NCBI GenBank assembly: GCA_029582155.1
Contig: CM055898.1
Location: 20,720,229 to 20,784,228, forward strand
Reading direction: 5' to 3'
Length of the DNA: 64,000 nucleotides
Origin: Panopea generosa
Lineage: Eukaryota > Mollusca > Bivalvia > Adapedonta > Hiatellidae
Both the position numbers and the translations under genes were made by a program. The stretch's first letter is position 1. Each line of letters opens with the position of its first letter. Below the pieces are notes generated by a model that was given only the letters and a program-made list of their open reading frames with translations, did no database searches and had not been told where the DNA came from. Shown here piece by piece: positions 10,801 to 19,867 of the stretch.

Positions 10801-13412
10801 CTAACCTCACTTCTTCCATTTCTATCCACCTCATTTCTTCCTCTTATCATCTCATTTCTTCCTCCTCTATTCATCTCATTTCTTCCTCCTCTGTCCATCT
10901 CAATTCTTCCTTCTTGACCCATCTCAATTATTTGTCCTCTATCCATATCACTTTTTTCTATTCTACCTTTCCCATATATCCCTTCTCCTCCAATCACATT
11001 TCTTCCTTCAATTTTTCTTTCTCTTCCCATCTTACTTGCTCTCTCTCTGTTAATGTCATTTTCTCTTTCCCTATAGATCCCACCTCTTCCATCAATAACC
11101 ATCTCCCTTTTACTCCCTCTACCAATCATACCATTCTGCTGTCTCCAACTTGAACTTGTCAATACCCTGTGTTCCTGCTCAAGTTTTCTACTTTTTGCAC
11201 GGGATGGTGCAACATTTCTCCTGATTTCATCGTGGTTTTCATCATTTTCTAAATTTTCAAACTCTTCAGCAAATCTCTTCCCTACTAAGCCCTCTTTTCT
11301 CCTACCGCTTGATGTGTACAGTTCTTTTGAAGAAGGAGAATTATAAGAAAGTTGATTATGTTTATCTTTAGTTGAGAATTTAGACATTGCTTCAGCAATC
11401 TCTTCATTTTTTAACATCTGAAAAGTCTGTACTACATTTAATGCCCTAGCACCTTTTTTAATTACTCTGTCTTCAAACATAAGTTTTGCTGTTGTACTTG
11501 CATGTACAGGAGTTGGAATTTCCGGTCTTTTTGCACCTTGAAAATAAAAATCCACACAGTTTTCATCCCGCAACTTTTGAAAATGTGTCTGCCTTGGTAG
11601 ATTTTGTCTTGGGGATTTTTGGTAGAGTTTTTGTCTTGGCGATTTTTGTAAATTGGTTTGATCAGCAGGTTTGTGAAGATATAAACTGTTTTGCCTTTTG
11701 GTTTTGGGAGAGAACTTTTCTTCAAATACATCTGCTTTACCAACTTTGCAGACATTGTTTTGAAAATATTTGTCATCATTGGGTATATCATTATTTTCAC
11801 CATTTTGTTGAACAAACTTAACAAATACATTGTCTGGCGATGCACTATTTTGATATTCTTGTCTACAATCAGAGTACATTCCATTCAACTTTTGATCCAT
11901 TGTACTGTCCAGATCTGCATCTGGATCAGTTTTCAGTTCAGTTAGCCACATTCTCACTTTATCATCGTTCTTATTGCTTCCTGATGTTTCACACTCAGAC
12001 TGGTCTAATGATACATTAACAAAACTAAACTTCTCTGAAAATGACTGATTGAATGTTTTCAGATTTTTTATACTCAGTAATTCTGCACCCATGTTTTCTT
12101 CATGAAATGTGCTAACCCCAGAGTCTGTCTTCGAACTCTGATCACAAAATGTTTCTGTTAAAGCTGTATCATTTCCAGCTGTTAGCAAAGTAGAATCAGG
12201 AACGTTTTGATGGAAGTGTCCCCTGGCTTGTCGGTGATGCAGAGGGGTGTTTATAAAGTTTGGGCGTTCATTTTTCAACTGTTCTGCACAAAATGCATCA
12301 ATATTTCTCCCCCCATTTGATGAACCTTTAACATATGAACTATCTCTAACTTTAAGGTATTGGTCACTATTTCTATTTACTTGCGGGATTTTACCATGTT
12401 TTGTTATTTTTATATTTTCAGAATATTCTGTATGTGGACTTTCATTGTTTTTCATGTTTTCTGGTCTAAATTTTGTGGAATAAGAAGCTTCATTTCTATC
12501 GTTACTGTTGATATATTGAGTATATTTTCCACTGACCCGACTTCTCCTCGATGGAGTCAAATCATTATAGCTTCGATTTTTCATTTTTGGACTGGAATAA
12601 ACACTGTTGGCATTTGAAAACATTTTTTTCAGGACTGGAGGTGAATTGAGCAAATTACTGTCGTTTGACCTTAAATCAGCATGAACATGGTCAATATGAT
12701 TATCAACTGCTTTTAAAGTGGGTGGTGACTTTGACAATGGAGAGAACTCATTTCGTCCCTGAGTAGGAGACATATTCAGCTTTCTATTCGGAGTTGAATT
12801 GTTTTTATGAGGAACACATGGTTGTTGCAGCTTGTCCTGCTTCTGAAAGTTTTGAAAATAATTGATCTGATTTTTCTTATTTGAAGTTTCTGAACCAAAG
12901 GTCACCTTGTTCCTACATTCCTTATCATTTTGGTGGGACACAACAGGTTGTTTGTCACCCAGGTGATCTTGTTTAAATGGGGAGTACTGTGTAGATACTC
13001 TTTTTTTATCAGTTTGGTTCCAGTCAAAGCAGTCATCCCTATACTTCCAAGTCAGTCCGGGTACAATCTGTCTGGCATCAATGCTTTCAAACACACTCTC
13101 ATCCTTGTCGGATACCATATTTGAATTGTCTCCTACAGAATTATTGTTTATTTCTTTTGGATGAATGAGTGCTTTCCTGCATTTCACTTTGCTATCATTA
13201 TTTTGCTTTAGCCTTGTTTTTTCATTGTTTTTCTCTATTTTCTGTTGATTTTTCATTATGTGTTGAGTTGCATACTTTTGTCTTTCTTCCATTTCATGTT
13301 CATATTTGTTGCTATGGTTGTTACTATGGTTGCTGTCAGTGTTGCTTGTAAAAAGATGTCTGTCTGGAATACAATTCCGTTCAACTACAAAAGTTTCACC
13401 TAATCTTCCAGC
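7815..13412 (-). CDS. Coding exon 7 (terminal, 5.6 kb), residues 205-2069
   Basis: A single open frame of 1865 codons follows acceptor TTTTCTTTTGCAG|GCT and ends at TAG. It contains no recognisable folded domain. Visible features: an aromatic-rich island IVPGLTWKYRDDCFDWN at residues ~318-334; proline-directed sites such as SPPTLK, SPKMK, TPSRR, SPRQK and SPKVSR spread along the exon; an 8-residue repeat block at ~958-1242; KEN at 8247-8255 and 8073-8081; a duplicated NNVVKSG near 8000; and an acidic tail EAEHEADEE. An uninterrupted frame this long in AT-rich DNA is hard to explain unless selected. Confidence 0.9.
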   Translation of the reverse strand, partial: AGRLGETFVVERNCIPDRHLFTSNTDSNHSNNHSNKYEHEMEERQKYATQHIMKNQQKIEKNNEKTRLKQNNDSKVKCRKALIHPKEINNNSVGDNSNMVSDKDESVFESIDARQIVPGLTWKYRDDCFDWNQTDKKRVSTQYSPFKQDHLGDKQPVVSHQNDKECRNKVTFGSETSNKKNQINYFQNFQKQDKLQQPCVPHKNNSTPNRKLNMSPTQGRNEFSPLSKSPPTLKAVDNHIDHVHADLRSNDSNLLNSPPVLKKMFSNANSVYSSPKMKNRSYNDLTPSRRSRVSGKYTQYINSNDRNEASYSTKFRPENMKNNESPHTEYSENIKITKHGKIPQVNRNSDQYLKVRDSSYVKGSSNGGRNIDAFCAEQLKNERPNFINTPLHHRQARGHFHQNVPDSTLLTAGNDTALTETFCDQSSKTDSGVSTFHEENMGAELLSIKNLKTFNQSFSEKFSFVNVSLDQSECETSGSNKNDDKVRMWLTELKTDPDADLDSTMDQKLNGMYSDCRQEYQNSASPDNVFVKFVQQNGENNDIPNDDKYFQNNVCKVGKADVFEEKFSPKTKRQNSLYLHKPADQTNLQKSPRQKLYQKSPRQNLPRQTHFQKLRDENCVDFYFQGAKRPEIPTPVHASTTAKLMFEDRVIKKGARALNVVQTFQMLKNEEIAEAMSKFSTKDKHNQLSYNSPSSKELYTSSGRRKEGLVGKRFAEEFENLENDENHDEIRRNVAPSRAKSRKLEQEHRVLTSSSWRQQNGMIGRGSKREMVIDGRGGIYRERENDINRERASKMGRERKIEGRNVIGGEGIYGKGRIEKSDMDRGQIIEMGQEGRIEMDRGGRNEMNRGGRNEMIRGRNEVDRNGRSEVSREGRNEACGGRNEMDREGRSEVWERKRNGIGGEGTEVGKDERSEMRRGGRNEMDREGKSDMLKKGRSKMSKGRRIVMGGGESGEISREGGHEIERGGRNEVGRDGISKVGRGEIIEMCREGSGEMDRVGREMESEGRINRGERCDVNRGKVSKIGREESEAIIKHTGTLRRLKSDQRWAHWSSEDSLNDEVDETHEHMIRESPISQGHQKIYKDKQNTNMTKESCMSGNGKQSENNDLRASTNQYENVEQYNIRQDEQDGMKKDYFNESGRLRYPSHSVNQSSKSLLKQYTTSVPSPNTRLVSERMESQSQYTCRPVRHNSADINRRYGNSDKDGIVAKQNGTEELVTENGANLSNQPYRETVYYGKVKQNSGDEHGIVRATRMVHDRELDSEKNRNINERCRENYGCYSTERLYRKNEDSHYTKCRRDTETLETGHTNRTDNYNDNRVGRFQNGKMASSSEGRNEFNRIGENENSNHFTKLNGFKINENEMLTTKAGGNRKDFNVIYTENRETINGSQHVVTNRDKMVAVYEENNSVYEVEMDSPNHHTSRSNNRLEEKYGVIKSPKVSRFQHIAVNEFRSPSLNSNFKDNEYRKIENEFLSPRICRSKKNDHDDGEYFSPSTNMAKLKLNTPNSHPKEMQAKQSLVRTWNRERNEKQQFDEDSTSHIHYQGNNFDNGTLSSKYEMISKQLLPGGDRQWSDHHGEDDDVNPCFVDDNILQDSVQVGFISLDKLSYSSKQLRVQPLHSKQTQLTNYDPVQHAKAQVSHENTSHKTPTMKIGSDQLNLPNCDHSELRNQFTMNQDRNNEIRPSQRFLGDSSFLSSEVQRTNVEKAEPKMKKSLFSVSADKENNMKVSNNTSNQESLQTGTSGKQLKVIENSKSRQPSSQFVNFKVPISPPVFARPAPKENRYFDRTKLSPNNSRKTNNVVKSGNNVVKSGNIHSANMSNKMSALQFMQSTPIKPGARFILNETISTILGNETEAEHEADEEIVLI

Positions 13413-16400
13413 CTGCAAAAGAAAACAAGTTTAATATTTATTTACCTTAAACATGTTGAAGTATGTTTTTATTATAATTTATTATTGAACTTTAATTATT
13501 ACTTGACAAGATTCCTTCATACTGTATAGTGCTTACATGTTTCTCAAACTTTTATATCTTCAAACAATGTAATAAACATGTACCAGCAAGTTTCTCCACA
13601 TGCCATTTACATATAAGTGCAAAAATATAGATATTACCAGAATAATAGCTTGAGCTATATCAACATTACAAGTTTCAACCGAACATGAACAATGTTAACA
13701 TTAAATTAGAGTCAGGATTAAAATAACTGCGTCATGTATGATATATCCAGTTTTATTGGTGGAGAAATATTTCATAATGAATCTTGAGTTGGACCATTGT
13801 CCTTCATCAAGTAACTCGCAAACACTCTCTGGGCTTGAACCCATGACCTCTGCAGGGAGAAGTAAGTGATCATTTGACCACTTGTTTATCAAGGTAACTA
13901 AATTTTAATACTTGAAAAATGGGCATTTCAAAACAAACTTACTCATTAACAATAATATGTATGTAGTATAAAGGCATTGAACTGTTTTACCATCAAGTAT
14001 ACCTACCTGTAGTTGATCACTCGTGTCACTGTTTCCTGTGCTAGCATATTCCTCATAACCAATGTAACCATCATCTGCTTCATCAACCTTTCCATCTGTA
14101 TCATCTACATCAGATTCTGTAATTACATACAATGTATGAATATCATCAAGTGCTAATCTCAAAGTTTAGTATTGGTATTTTGTTACAGCAAATTCATAAA
14201 ATTAAAATGTGTCTTGTTACTTTTTCTCTTTAAATGGGTCTACTCTTATACTTAGATGTTTCAATATATGTGCGGGTTATGATACAAACTTATCCATCTT
14301 TATCATCTCTGATGTTTGCTTTTAGAAAAGCAAGCTTCAGAGAAGATCAAAACTAATAACAAACTTTCAACTGTCTAATAAATAGACAATGTTTATTTCA
14401 TTTTTATTAATGACTGAAAATAGTGAAATCAGATATAGAATGTCACTATTCTTGATTTTATCAAAAAATAATCATGAATACTAATCATAAACGAAATTAT
14501 TAAAGACAACTCTTATATTGATATGAATTGTTTTGCCACCCATGGATAATTTAATTTTTCATCTTTCTACATTAGTAACTTTTATATGTGTATGATGTGT
14601 ATTTAAAATGGTTTAGTACACTACTTCTAACGTTAAATAATAAATATTTCGTAAAAATTCCAACATTTTTAAACTCGTAATGCCGACAGTTTTAATCCAG
14701 AGAAAAAAAATCAAATATCTGGTATTTAAAAACAATCATCAGATTTACTTTTGAACCAAAATTATTAAGTTCAGACAATGGTTCAAAGATTTAATATTAA
14801 AGAAATACTGAAAGTACCACCCAAAATTTCAGCTTTGTATAATGAATTAACATTAGCCTGCCGGTCTCTGTAATTAAGTCACTGACCATCATTACCTGTT
14901 TTTGTCCCCAGTGCCTGTTCCTGAAGACTACAGCTAGAATCAGTTGCAGACTCGTTACACAGCTGGGCACCGTCAGTGACCTCTTCCTCAAGGTCACTGT
15001 AAAACGTGTCCTCAGAATCACTTGAATTAGAACTGAGGGTCTCAGCATCACTGGGTTCTTCCTCCCCATAGTCAAGATTAACTAAAAATGTAAACGAGTA
15101 TTGTTAAATTACACGTTATGTTTAGATATTATTAAAACATACAAACTTGTGTATAAAAATGGAGTATAATTCGAAGTTCCTGATAAGTGTAAACCATAGG
15201 AAACTAGTCTAGATTGAAAAAGTCATAGCCATTACCCCAGAAAAAAAATATCTGTGCTCATGGTTACTTGACCAAAACAATAGGGTAGGTATGTAGACTT
15301 TCTGTTCTTTTCTAATTTTATTTCATGGAGAAAATGTCATAATAATGAACTATTATGAGCAAATTGATTTTAACTTGTTTTTCTATTCAATAAAAAACTA
15401 TTTATTATTATAGTAAGTCAAAAAAGAACAATACAAATATAATTTTCTAGACACATTAGGCAAAATCGTTCTGCAGTCTTTCGTTCTTTATATTTTAAAG
15501 AACTCAATTTTAGGGTCGGTCTGTATTATGAAACAATTAAGTCATTTTTACACCAAACAGAAAACAGGATAATCTAATGTTTCCCAGTCATGTGTGATCA
15601 AGCACGTAAGATTATTTACTTTTTTAGTGAATATTACTTTATATCAAATACATATATACACTGTTCCAGTAAATAAATATGCTGACAAACATACATTTAT
15701 AAAGAAAACACAACTATAAGTTATTACATAAGTTACAGCTATTTCAGTTTCCATAAATAATTTCTGTTAATACACATGTACCTACAAAGCTGTTGTCACA
15801 ATCAGTTTTTCACGGGAGAATAAATAAGTGAAGGAAGGAAGAACAAAATAAATGAATGGTGTTTTAATGTATGTCAACACTTAAGAGGGTCATTGTGTGC
15901 ATGTGAAACTAATTGATGTTTTGTTATTCGATTCATGTAAAGGTTGGCATTCAAGAAATCCTACGGGTTGTTTCCGAAACCAACTGGCATTTTCTGAGTG
16001 AACAAATGCCAAATTTGAACCCTAGTTAAGACATATAAACAGTCAGCTGCAGCAGGTACTTAATACACTTTAATTAACAAATAAAACTATAAAGATATGA
16101 AACAGAAACTGCTGTTATATAAAACAGGTGGCTGTTTACTAGAACTAACTGTTGATATAGATTTGTACACATACTGCTCACCTTTAAAGAGGTCCTCTGT
16201 CCGTAATGAAACATCACCTGCACCAGCCCCGTACAGACTGACATCTGGCCGATATGTAGTAAGTCTTGATGTGTCTGGAGTTAAATGATAAAAACATGAT
16301 TATGTAAATCTTGCTATTCCTAGTATAAGTCAAGTAATATGTCTGACAATCCTATTATGTTGAATAGTTAACAGATGATATGCATATTTATTTTTCAATT

Positions 16401-19400
16401 AAAGAAACTCAATTTAGAATTAACTTTCCAAGCATGCCTGATAAGCAGCATGTTGGAGAATCTTTACTTAAGTTTTACTTATAAACATAATTAAAATAAA
16501 GGAAGTTTTAGATTATTAACTTACATACATCATCTGTTCCTTTTACATTGATTGTGAAATAACTTGTGCAAAAAAAATGTTTTAAAGATTATCTTTGTGA
16601 TTTTGAAGTTATGTTCAAGACAAGCAAAGTTCAGAAAATTACAAAAATGGAAAGTAATTCCAATACAAAAGAACAACCCAGATTATGCTATTGTGCACTG
16701 GAAAATACCTCACTGTGTACAAAGATTCATAAAATTATCTTCTTTACTTTTCAAAATAATCTGGAGACAAGACAGCGGACAGAAGGATGGACAGAAAAAG
16801 AAGCAACTTAATGCTCTGCCCAAAAATAGTTTCAGGAAGAATAAAAATGAAAATTATTTCACGACTTATTTATCAAGGTCACCGTTTTATACAGACAAGC
16901 TCAAAATGCCAAAATACATGACACCAAATTAAAGAGAGACTATTTATATTCCTTCCTTTTTACAGAAAATTTATATTCATAGTTAAATTATACATTCAAA
17001 TGATACAGTAATTGATTTATTTGACTTAACAATACTTAAATTGATTGATTGATTGATTGATAGACTAATATTATAACTATAGTAACCTTGGTCATTATCT
17101 TAAACCAGTTTGTATAGAATGGATTGGTTGGTTGGTTGATTGATTGGTTGATCAATATAACTGTACTAACCTTGGTAATTATCTGATACCAAATTGTATT
17201 TTCCAAATTTCTCAAGTTCTTGAAGTTTACCTGTTCATAAAAAAATTATGCATATAATATATTATTTAATTAATATCTGTCATTTTTTTGTACAGAATCC
17301 CAGAGGGTATTATAATACCCTAAAAGGTGTATATCAGGGAAAAAAATTACTATAAATGTGTTAAAAAATAAAATAATTATTAAAAAGGATAAAAAGCATC
17401 TCATTATCATTAATAAATAAAATCCAAATGATTTGGTATGTCAAATCCACCAAATTTGACAAAATCGATATTTAAACTTGAAACAAAATCTCCATTCTAA
17501 AAATAGACAGCATATAAATACTGCTTGATGACCTTCACATTGTCATTCATACTTTTCGCTAAGATGAAATAATTTTTACTATGTGTAATCCTGCAAACCG
17601 ATCAAATTGAAATGAAAATGAAATCATATTTATATATATCTTAACACTCTTTTTATAGTATCAGCTTTTGGTTTAATGAAAATATTTGTTTCACATTGTA
17701 AACATTTCCCATAAAATCATAAAATATGAAAACAATTATAATACCTTTTTTATCCTTAACGACTTTAAATTCAGAAAGATTAAGAACAGATTCTAACTCT
17801 TCCTCATCCTGCCTTCCATACTGAAAAGTAAACACAATAAAAATTAGAAATCTATGATAAATTTGCTTATCCCTCAATGTTCCCAAATCCTGATAAATTT
17901 TACGTCTACCAAGAAACCTGGTGATGGAGATGAGATTTGGGTAACAAATTGTGTAGAGTATAGTAAAAACATATCTAAATAGAGTTTGATTTAAATATAG
18001 CCATTTCTTCAGGTTTGCTTTTTTGTCATTTAATATATCATATTTATGTTAGACTTCAAAGGGAATCCCCGGATGGACATATAACTAATACAGGGATCAC
18101 ATTTGGCCATGATTACTCAAGATTCATGAGTTTATTTTATAAAAAAAAACACATAAAAAATCTGGATTTCCAACAATTTTTGGCAATGACTTATATAGAG
18201 ATTGATTGGCATTTTATGAACACTTGATTTTTCATGCAAAATCTCATTGTCAAATATCCCAACTCCTATTCATCTCAGGAATACAAATATTTTTTTTCTG
18301 TGCACAATGAAATTAAATTTGCTACAAAATGATACCCTTCCTAGACATTTGTGTTTTAAATTGTTATAAATTTACTCATGAATGAAAACAAAATTTGTAT
18401 ACTGATGAATGCGTAATATAAATTGTAGCACACCAGTAAATGTGATTTTATATTCATTTTAAAGTTTATAATTTTTGTGATACAGACTAAATCTTAACCA
18501 TCTTTGGTGCTTGCTTTTCTGAAAGCAGACATCAGAGATGATCAATATTGCTTCATCTGTATTGAATGGTACTAGTATTTGAAAACATTTAACAAGGCCA
18601 TAATTTAGTAGAATGATATTTATTGTCTAAGACTATCCAAACAAAAATCTTGTTTGTTCCCCCAAAAGTGATTTTACAGTTTCACTTAATTCTTCTTCCA
18701 GTAATGTACATGGCCCACTCTGGAGCATTGTCGTACAATGTGACTTATGAACAAAGTGTATAGGTGCAGGTAAAACAGATCTCATCATCTGTATCATGCA
18801 TGTAGACACACCAACTCTCCCCCTGTTGTCTTCTAAGGTGTTCTTGAAGCTGGTTCCAGAGTCCAACTGTAACACAATCAACATCTAGCACAACCAGTAT
18901 TCAATATTTTTGTTTGAAACATATTTATTTTACAATGATTGTGAAACAAGCTTGTACCACTTATACAAATCACACCCAAAGTCTTCCTGGGTAGACCAAG
19001 TACTAAGCATATATGCAAATAAAGTGTCTTCTTGCTCAAGGACACTACACAGAGCCGTCTATCAATGTATCTTCCACATAGCCAAACCCCTCGCGAGGAC
19101 ACAGGCTTCGCACACATATTTGACATAAACTGACAAAGAGATAAAAAGAAAAAGGCTTTTAAAAGCATAATTGTTTTTAAAAGCAGTTCAAAAACAGAGC
19201 AGGTTTCTAGGCGGACACATGTTTGTCCAATCCCAGCACTAGTGTGTGACGACCAAACAGAGGAGCAGTACTCAAGCTGGGGCCTTACAAGTGTCATGTA
19301 ATGCCTTGGATTATAGTTATAAATCTGAGTGAACTTTTAAGTTTCGTCTGAGGAATCCTAGTGTTTGATTTGCTTTTTTTGTAATGTTTTCTGTGTTTGT

Positions 19401-19867
19401 TCCATGCTAAGTCTTCTGAGATTGCGATTTCTAAATATTTTGCTGACGTGGCTGTTTTTAATGTAGTGTTGTGGAGAATATATTTAGTCTTTTTCAGTTT
19501 TTCTTTTAGTCAGGATCAAACCACGATCCTTGGTTTGATACTCTACCACTGGACTATTTAAAACAACTTAGACCATTGAAAACGATTAGGGCCAGAAAAT
19601 ACAAGGACTATATCGCCCAGAAAACCATTGAGAAGTCAGGAGGTGCCTTTTCCAAACTGATAAGTTGAATAGCGAAAACCAGTGACAAACATATTATTAT
19701 TAAATTTACATATATTATAAAAGATACACAGCTTGTATATTAATAAGATATTAGCTGAAAACATTATATATCTGTTTTACCTTTTCTATTATTGAATTAA
19801 TTGTTGTATTATATCGTAATGAGCTTTGTTTATATTTTTCTATAATTTGGTTCAAATCACGCGCCAT
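7815..19867 (-). CDS. Seven-exon gene; tentative Scm3/HJURP-like protein, 2069 aa
   Basis: Spliced from exons 19867-19781, 17820-17745, 17230-17171, 16274-16182, 15081-14896, 14116-14007 and 13412-7815. Every intron is GT-AG and the phases (0,1,1,1,1,0) keep one frame of 2070 codons including TAG. The start ATG has a good context (AAAA before, G after). Residues ~15-66 read as a helix ending IIEKYGR, an acidic run DEEELES, then EFKVVKDKKGKLQEL. This matches the pattern of the Scm3/HJURP motif (IIEKYG, acidic, EIVVDNGHL-type strand), whose known members deliver CENP-A to centromeres. Residues ~108-200 are Ser/acidic. The rest is Asn/Ser/Lys/Arg-rich and probably disordered, with many S/T-P sites, KEN motifs at ~1924 and ~1982, a repeat block at ~958-1242 and an acidic C-terminus. 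Known HJURP is much shorter, so the family call is inference. That this is a real spliced gene is much surer than its function. Confidence 0.8.
10300..11150 (-). repeat. In-frame 24-bp coding minisatellite within exon 7
   Basis: The frame repeats an 8-residue unit of the type GRNEMDRG (variants GRNEMNRG, GRSEVSRE, GRNEVGRD), about 30 degenerate copies over residues ~958-1242. The plus strand shows a matching 24-nt CT-rich period (catctcatttcttcctcctc...). Because the period is a multiple of three, it also leaves long spurious plus-strand frames. The segment is Arg/Gly/Glu-rich with mixed charge. Confidence 0.85.
13728..13895 (-). mobile_element. SINE-D remnant in intron 6
   Basis: It contains 'atatatccagttttattggtgga', 'accattgtccttc', 'cttgaacccatgacctctgc' and 'agtaagtgatcatttgaccac' in the same order as the SINE-D copy at 60778-61027. 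Strongly degraded. Confidence 0.6.
14007..14116 (-). CDS. Coding exon 6, residues 168-204, Asp/Glu-rich
   Basis: The acceptor is ATGTAATTACAG| and the donor is CTACAG|GTAGGT. The 110-nt exon enters in phase 1 and leaves in phase 0. It encodes ESDVDDTDGKVDEADDGYIG then YEEYASTGNSDTSDQLQ and joins in frame to exon 7. Confidence 0.77.
14117..14895 (-). other. Intron 5
   Basis: AT-rich intron. A ~65-bp stretch at 14281-14350 with 'gtttgcttttagaaaagcaa' resembles 18481-18545 ('cttgcttttctgaaagcaga'), a small dispersed repeat that can fold on itself. Confidence 0.6.
14896..15081 (-). CDS. Coding exon 5, residues 106-168, Ser/acidic
   Basis: The acceptor is TACATTTTTAG| and the donor is AAAACAG|GTAATG. 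The 186-nt exon is phase 1 on both sides. It encodes a strongly acidic, Ser-rich stretch (for example SSNSSDSEDTFYSDLEEE) with several casein-kinase-2-like sites. GC content is higher than in the flanking introns, which supports coding. Confidence 0.78.
15082..16181 (-). other. Intron 4
   Basis: AT-rich. I see no gene, no tandem repeat and no clear transposon in it. Confidence 0.6.
16182..16274 (-). CDS. Coding exon 4, residues 75-106
   Basis: The acceptor is TTTAACTCCAG| and the donor is TTTAAAG|GTGAGCA, a strong donor. The 93-nt exon is phase 1 on both sides and encodes DTSRLTTYRPDVSLYGAGAG followed by DVSLRTEDLFK. Confidence 0.75.
16565..16815 (+). repeat. Bivalve-type dispersed repeat in intron 3
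   Basis: It carries 'aaatggaaagtaattccaa', 'ctggagacaagacagcggac' and 'agaaggatggacagaaaaag', which recur in weaker form at 47395-47460 ('tgacaaagttacagacggac', 'gaaggatggatgg'). The 122-codon frame across it is low-complexity and is not taken as a gene. Confidence 0.5.
17040..17160. repeat. TTGA/TTGG microsatellite with partial exon 3 duplication
   Basis: TTGATTGATTGATTGATTGA at ~17041 and TTGGTTGGTTGGTTGATTGA at ~17124 each precede a related block: 'taaccttggtcattatctta' (17081) and 'taaccttggtaattatctga' (17167). The second block is the 3' end of exon 3 plus its donor; the first is a decayed copy with an in-frame stop. Confidence 0.75.
17171..17230 (-). CDS. Coding exon 3, residues 55-75
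   Basis: The acceptor is ATGAACAG| and the donor is TACCAAG|GTTAGT. The 60-nt exon is phase 1 on both sides and encodes GKLQELEKFGKYNLVSDNYQ. A decayed copy of its 3' end and donor lies just downstream at 17084-17116. Confidence 0.68.
17325..17625 (+). repeat. Dispersed repeat family F, copy 1 (intron 2)
   Basis: The ordered blocks are 'ataaaaagcatctcattatc', 'gtcaaatccaccaaa', 'gacagcatataaatactgct', 'tgatgaccttcacattgtca' and 'taagatgaaataatttttac'. The same blocks are shared with 51215-51560 (+) and 63400-63735 (-). Confidence 0.8.
17745..17820 (-). CDS. Coding exon 2, residues 30-55
   Basis: The acceptor is TTTACTTTTCAG| and the donor is AAAAAAG|GTATTA. The 76-nt exon encodes YGRQDEEELESVLNLSEFKV followed by VKDKK and the first base of a Gly codon. 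Joined to exon 1 it completes the IIEKYGR motif, the key part of the Scm3-like pattern. Nothing else in the intron offers a better in-phase exon. Confidence 0.72.
18640..18872 (-). pseudogene. Possible decayed coding fragment in intron 1
   Basis: One minus-strand frame reads VTVGLWNQLQEHLRRQQGE, then SWCVYMHDTDDEICFTCTYT, a stop, VTLYDNAPEWAMYITGRRIK, a stop, and NCKITFGGTNKIFVWI. The composition (W, C, Y, H, D) looks protein-like in spite of two stops. It is not part of the gene around it. I do not recognise the family; a transposon remnant is likely. Confidence 0.4.
18922..19080 (-). mobile_element. SINE-A copy in intron 1
   Basis: Contains 'ttattttacaatgattgtga', 'acaaatcacacccaaagtct', 'cctgggtagaccaagtacta' and 'tgctcaaggacactacacag'. 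It is reversed relative to the 4022 copy, and the tRNA head is mostly lost. Confidence 0.75.
19085..19510 (-). pseudogene. LINE reverse-transcriptase C-terminal fragment in intron 1
   Basis: The minus strand encodes MTLVRPQLEYCSSVWSSHTS followed by AGIG (from 19297), the conserved RT/thumb-side motif 'LVRPQLEY..SVWSPHT' of non-LTR elements. Upstream another frame gives LHNTTLKTATSAKYLEIAIS and EDLAWNKH, matching the usual 'TSAKYLGV.ISDDL.WN.H' segment. Frameshifts and stops show it is dead. Confidence 0.8.
19781..19867 (-). CDS. Coding exon 1 (start exon), residues 1-29
   Basis: The exon runs from ATG (19867) through MARDLNQIIEKYKQ to INSIIEK, then a donor reading AAAAG|GTAAAAC. It is 87 nt and ends in phase 0. 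IIEK occurs twice about 18 residues apart, which suits a helix. The sequence upstream of the ATG (19868-19920) is probably 5' UTR; I see no clear TATA box. Confidence 0.75.

Noticed and set aside
10305-11153. 282- and 201-codon Ser/Leu/Pro-rich frames on the plus strand
   Set aside because: They are the complement of the in-frame 24-bp repeat in the minus-strand gene.
16564-16932. 122-codon Lys-rich plus-strand frame
   Set aside because: It overlaps a dispersed repeat inside intron 3 and has no domain or splice signals.
18633-18884. Extra in-phase exon of the gene after a good acceptor (GATTGTGTTACAG)
   Set aside because: The phase-0 frame runs to a stop without a convincing donor, and joining exon 1 straight to exon 2 restores the IIEKYGR motif.
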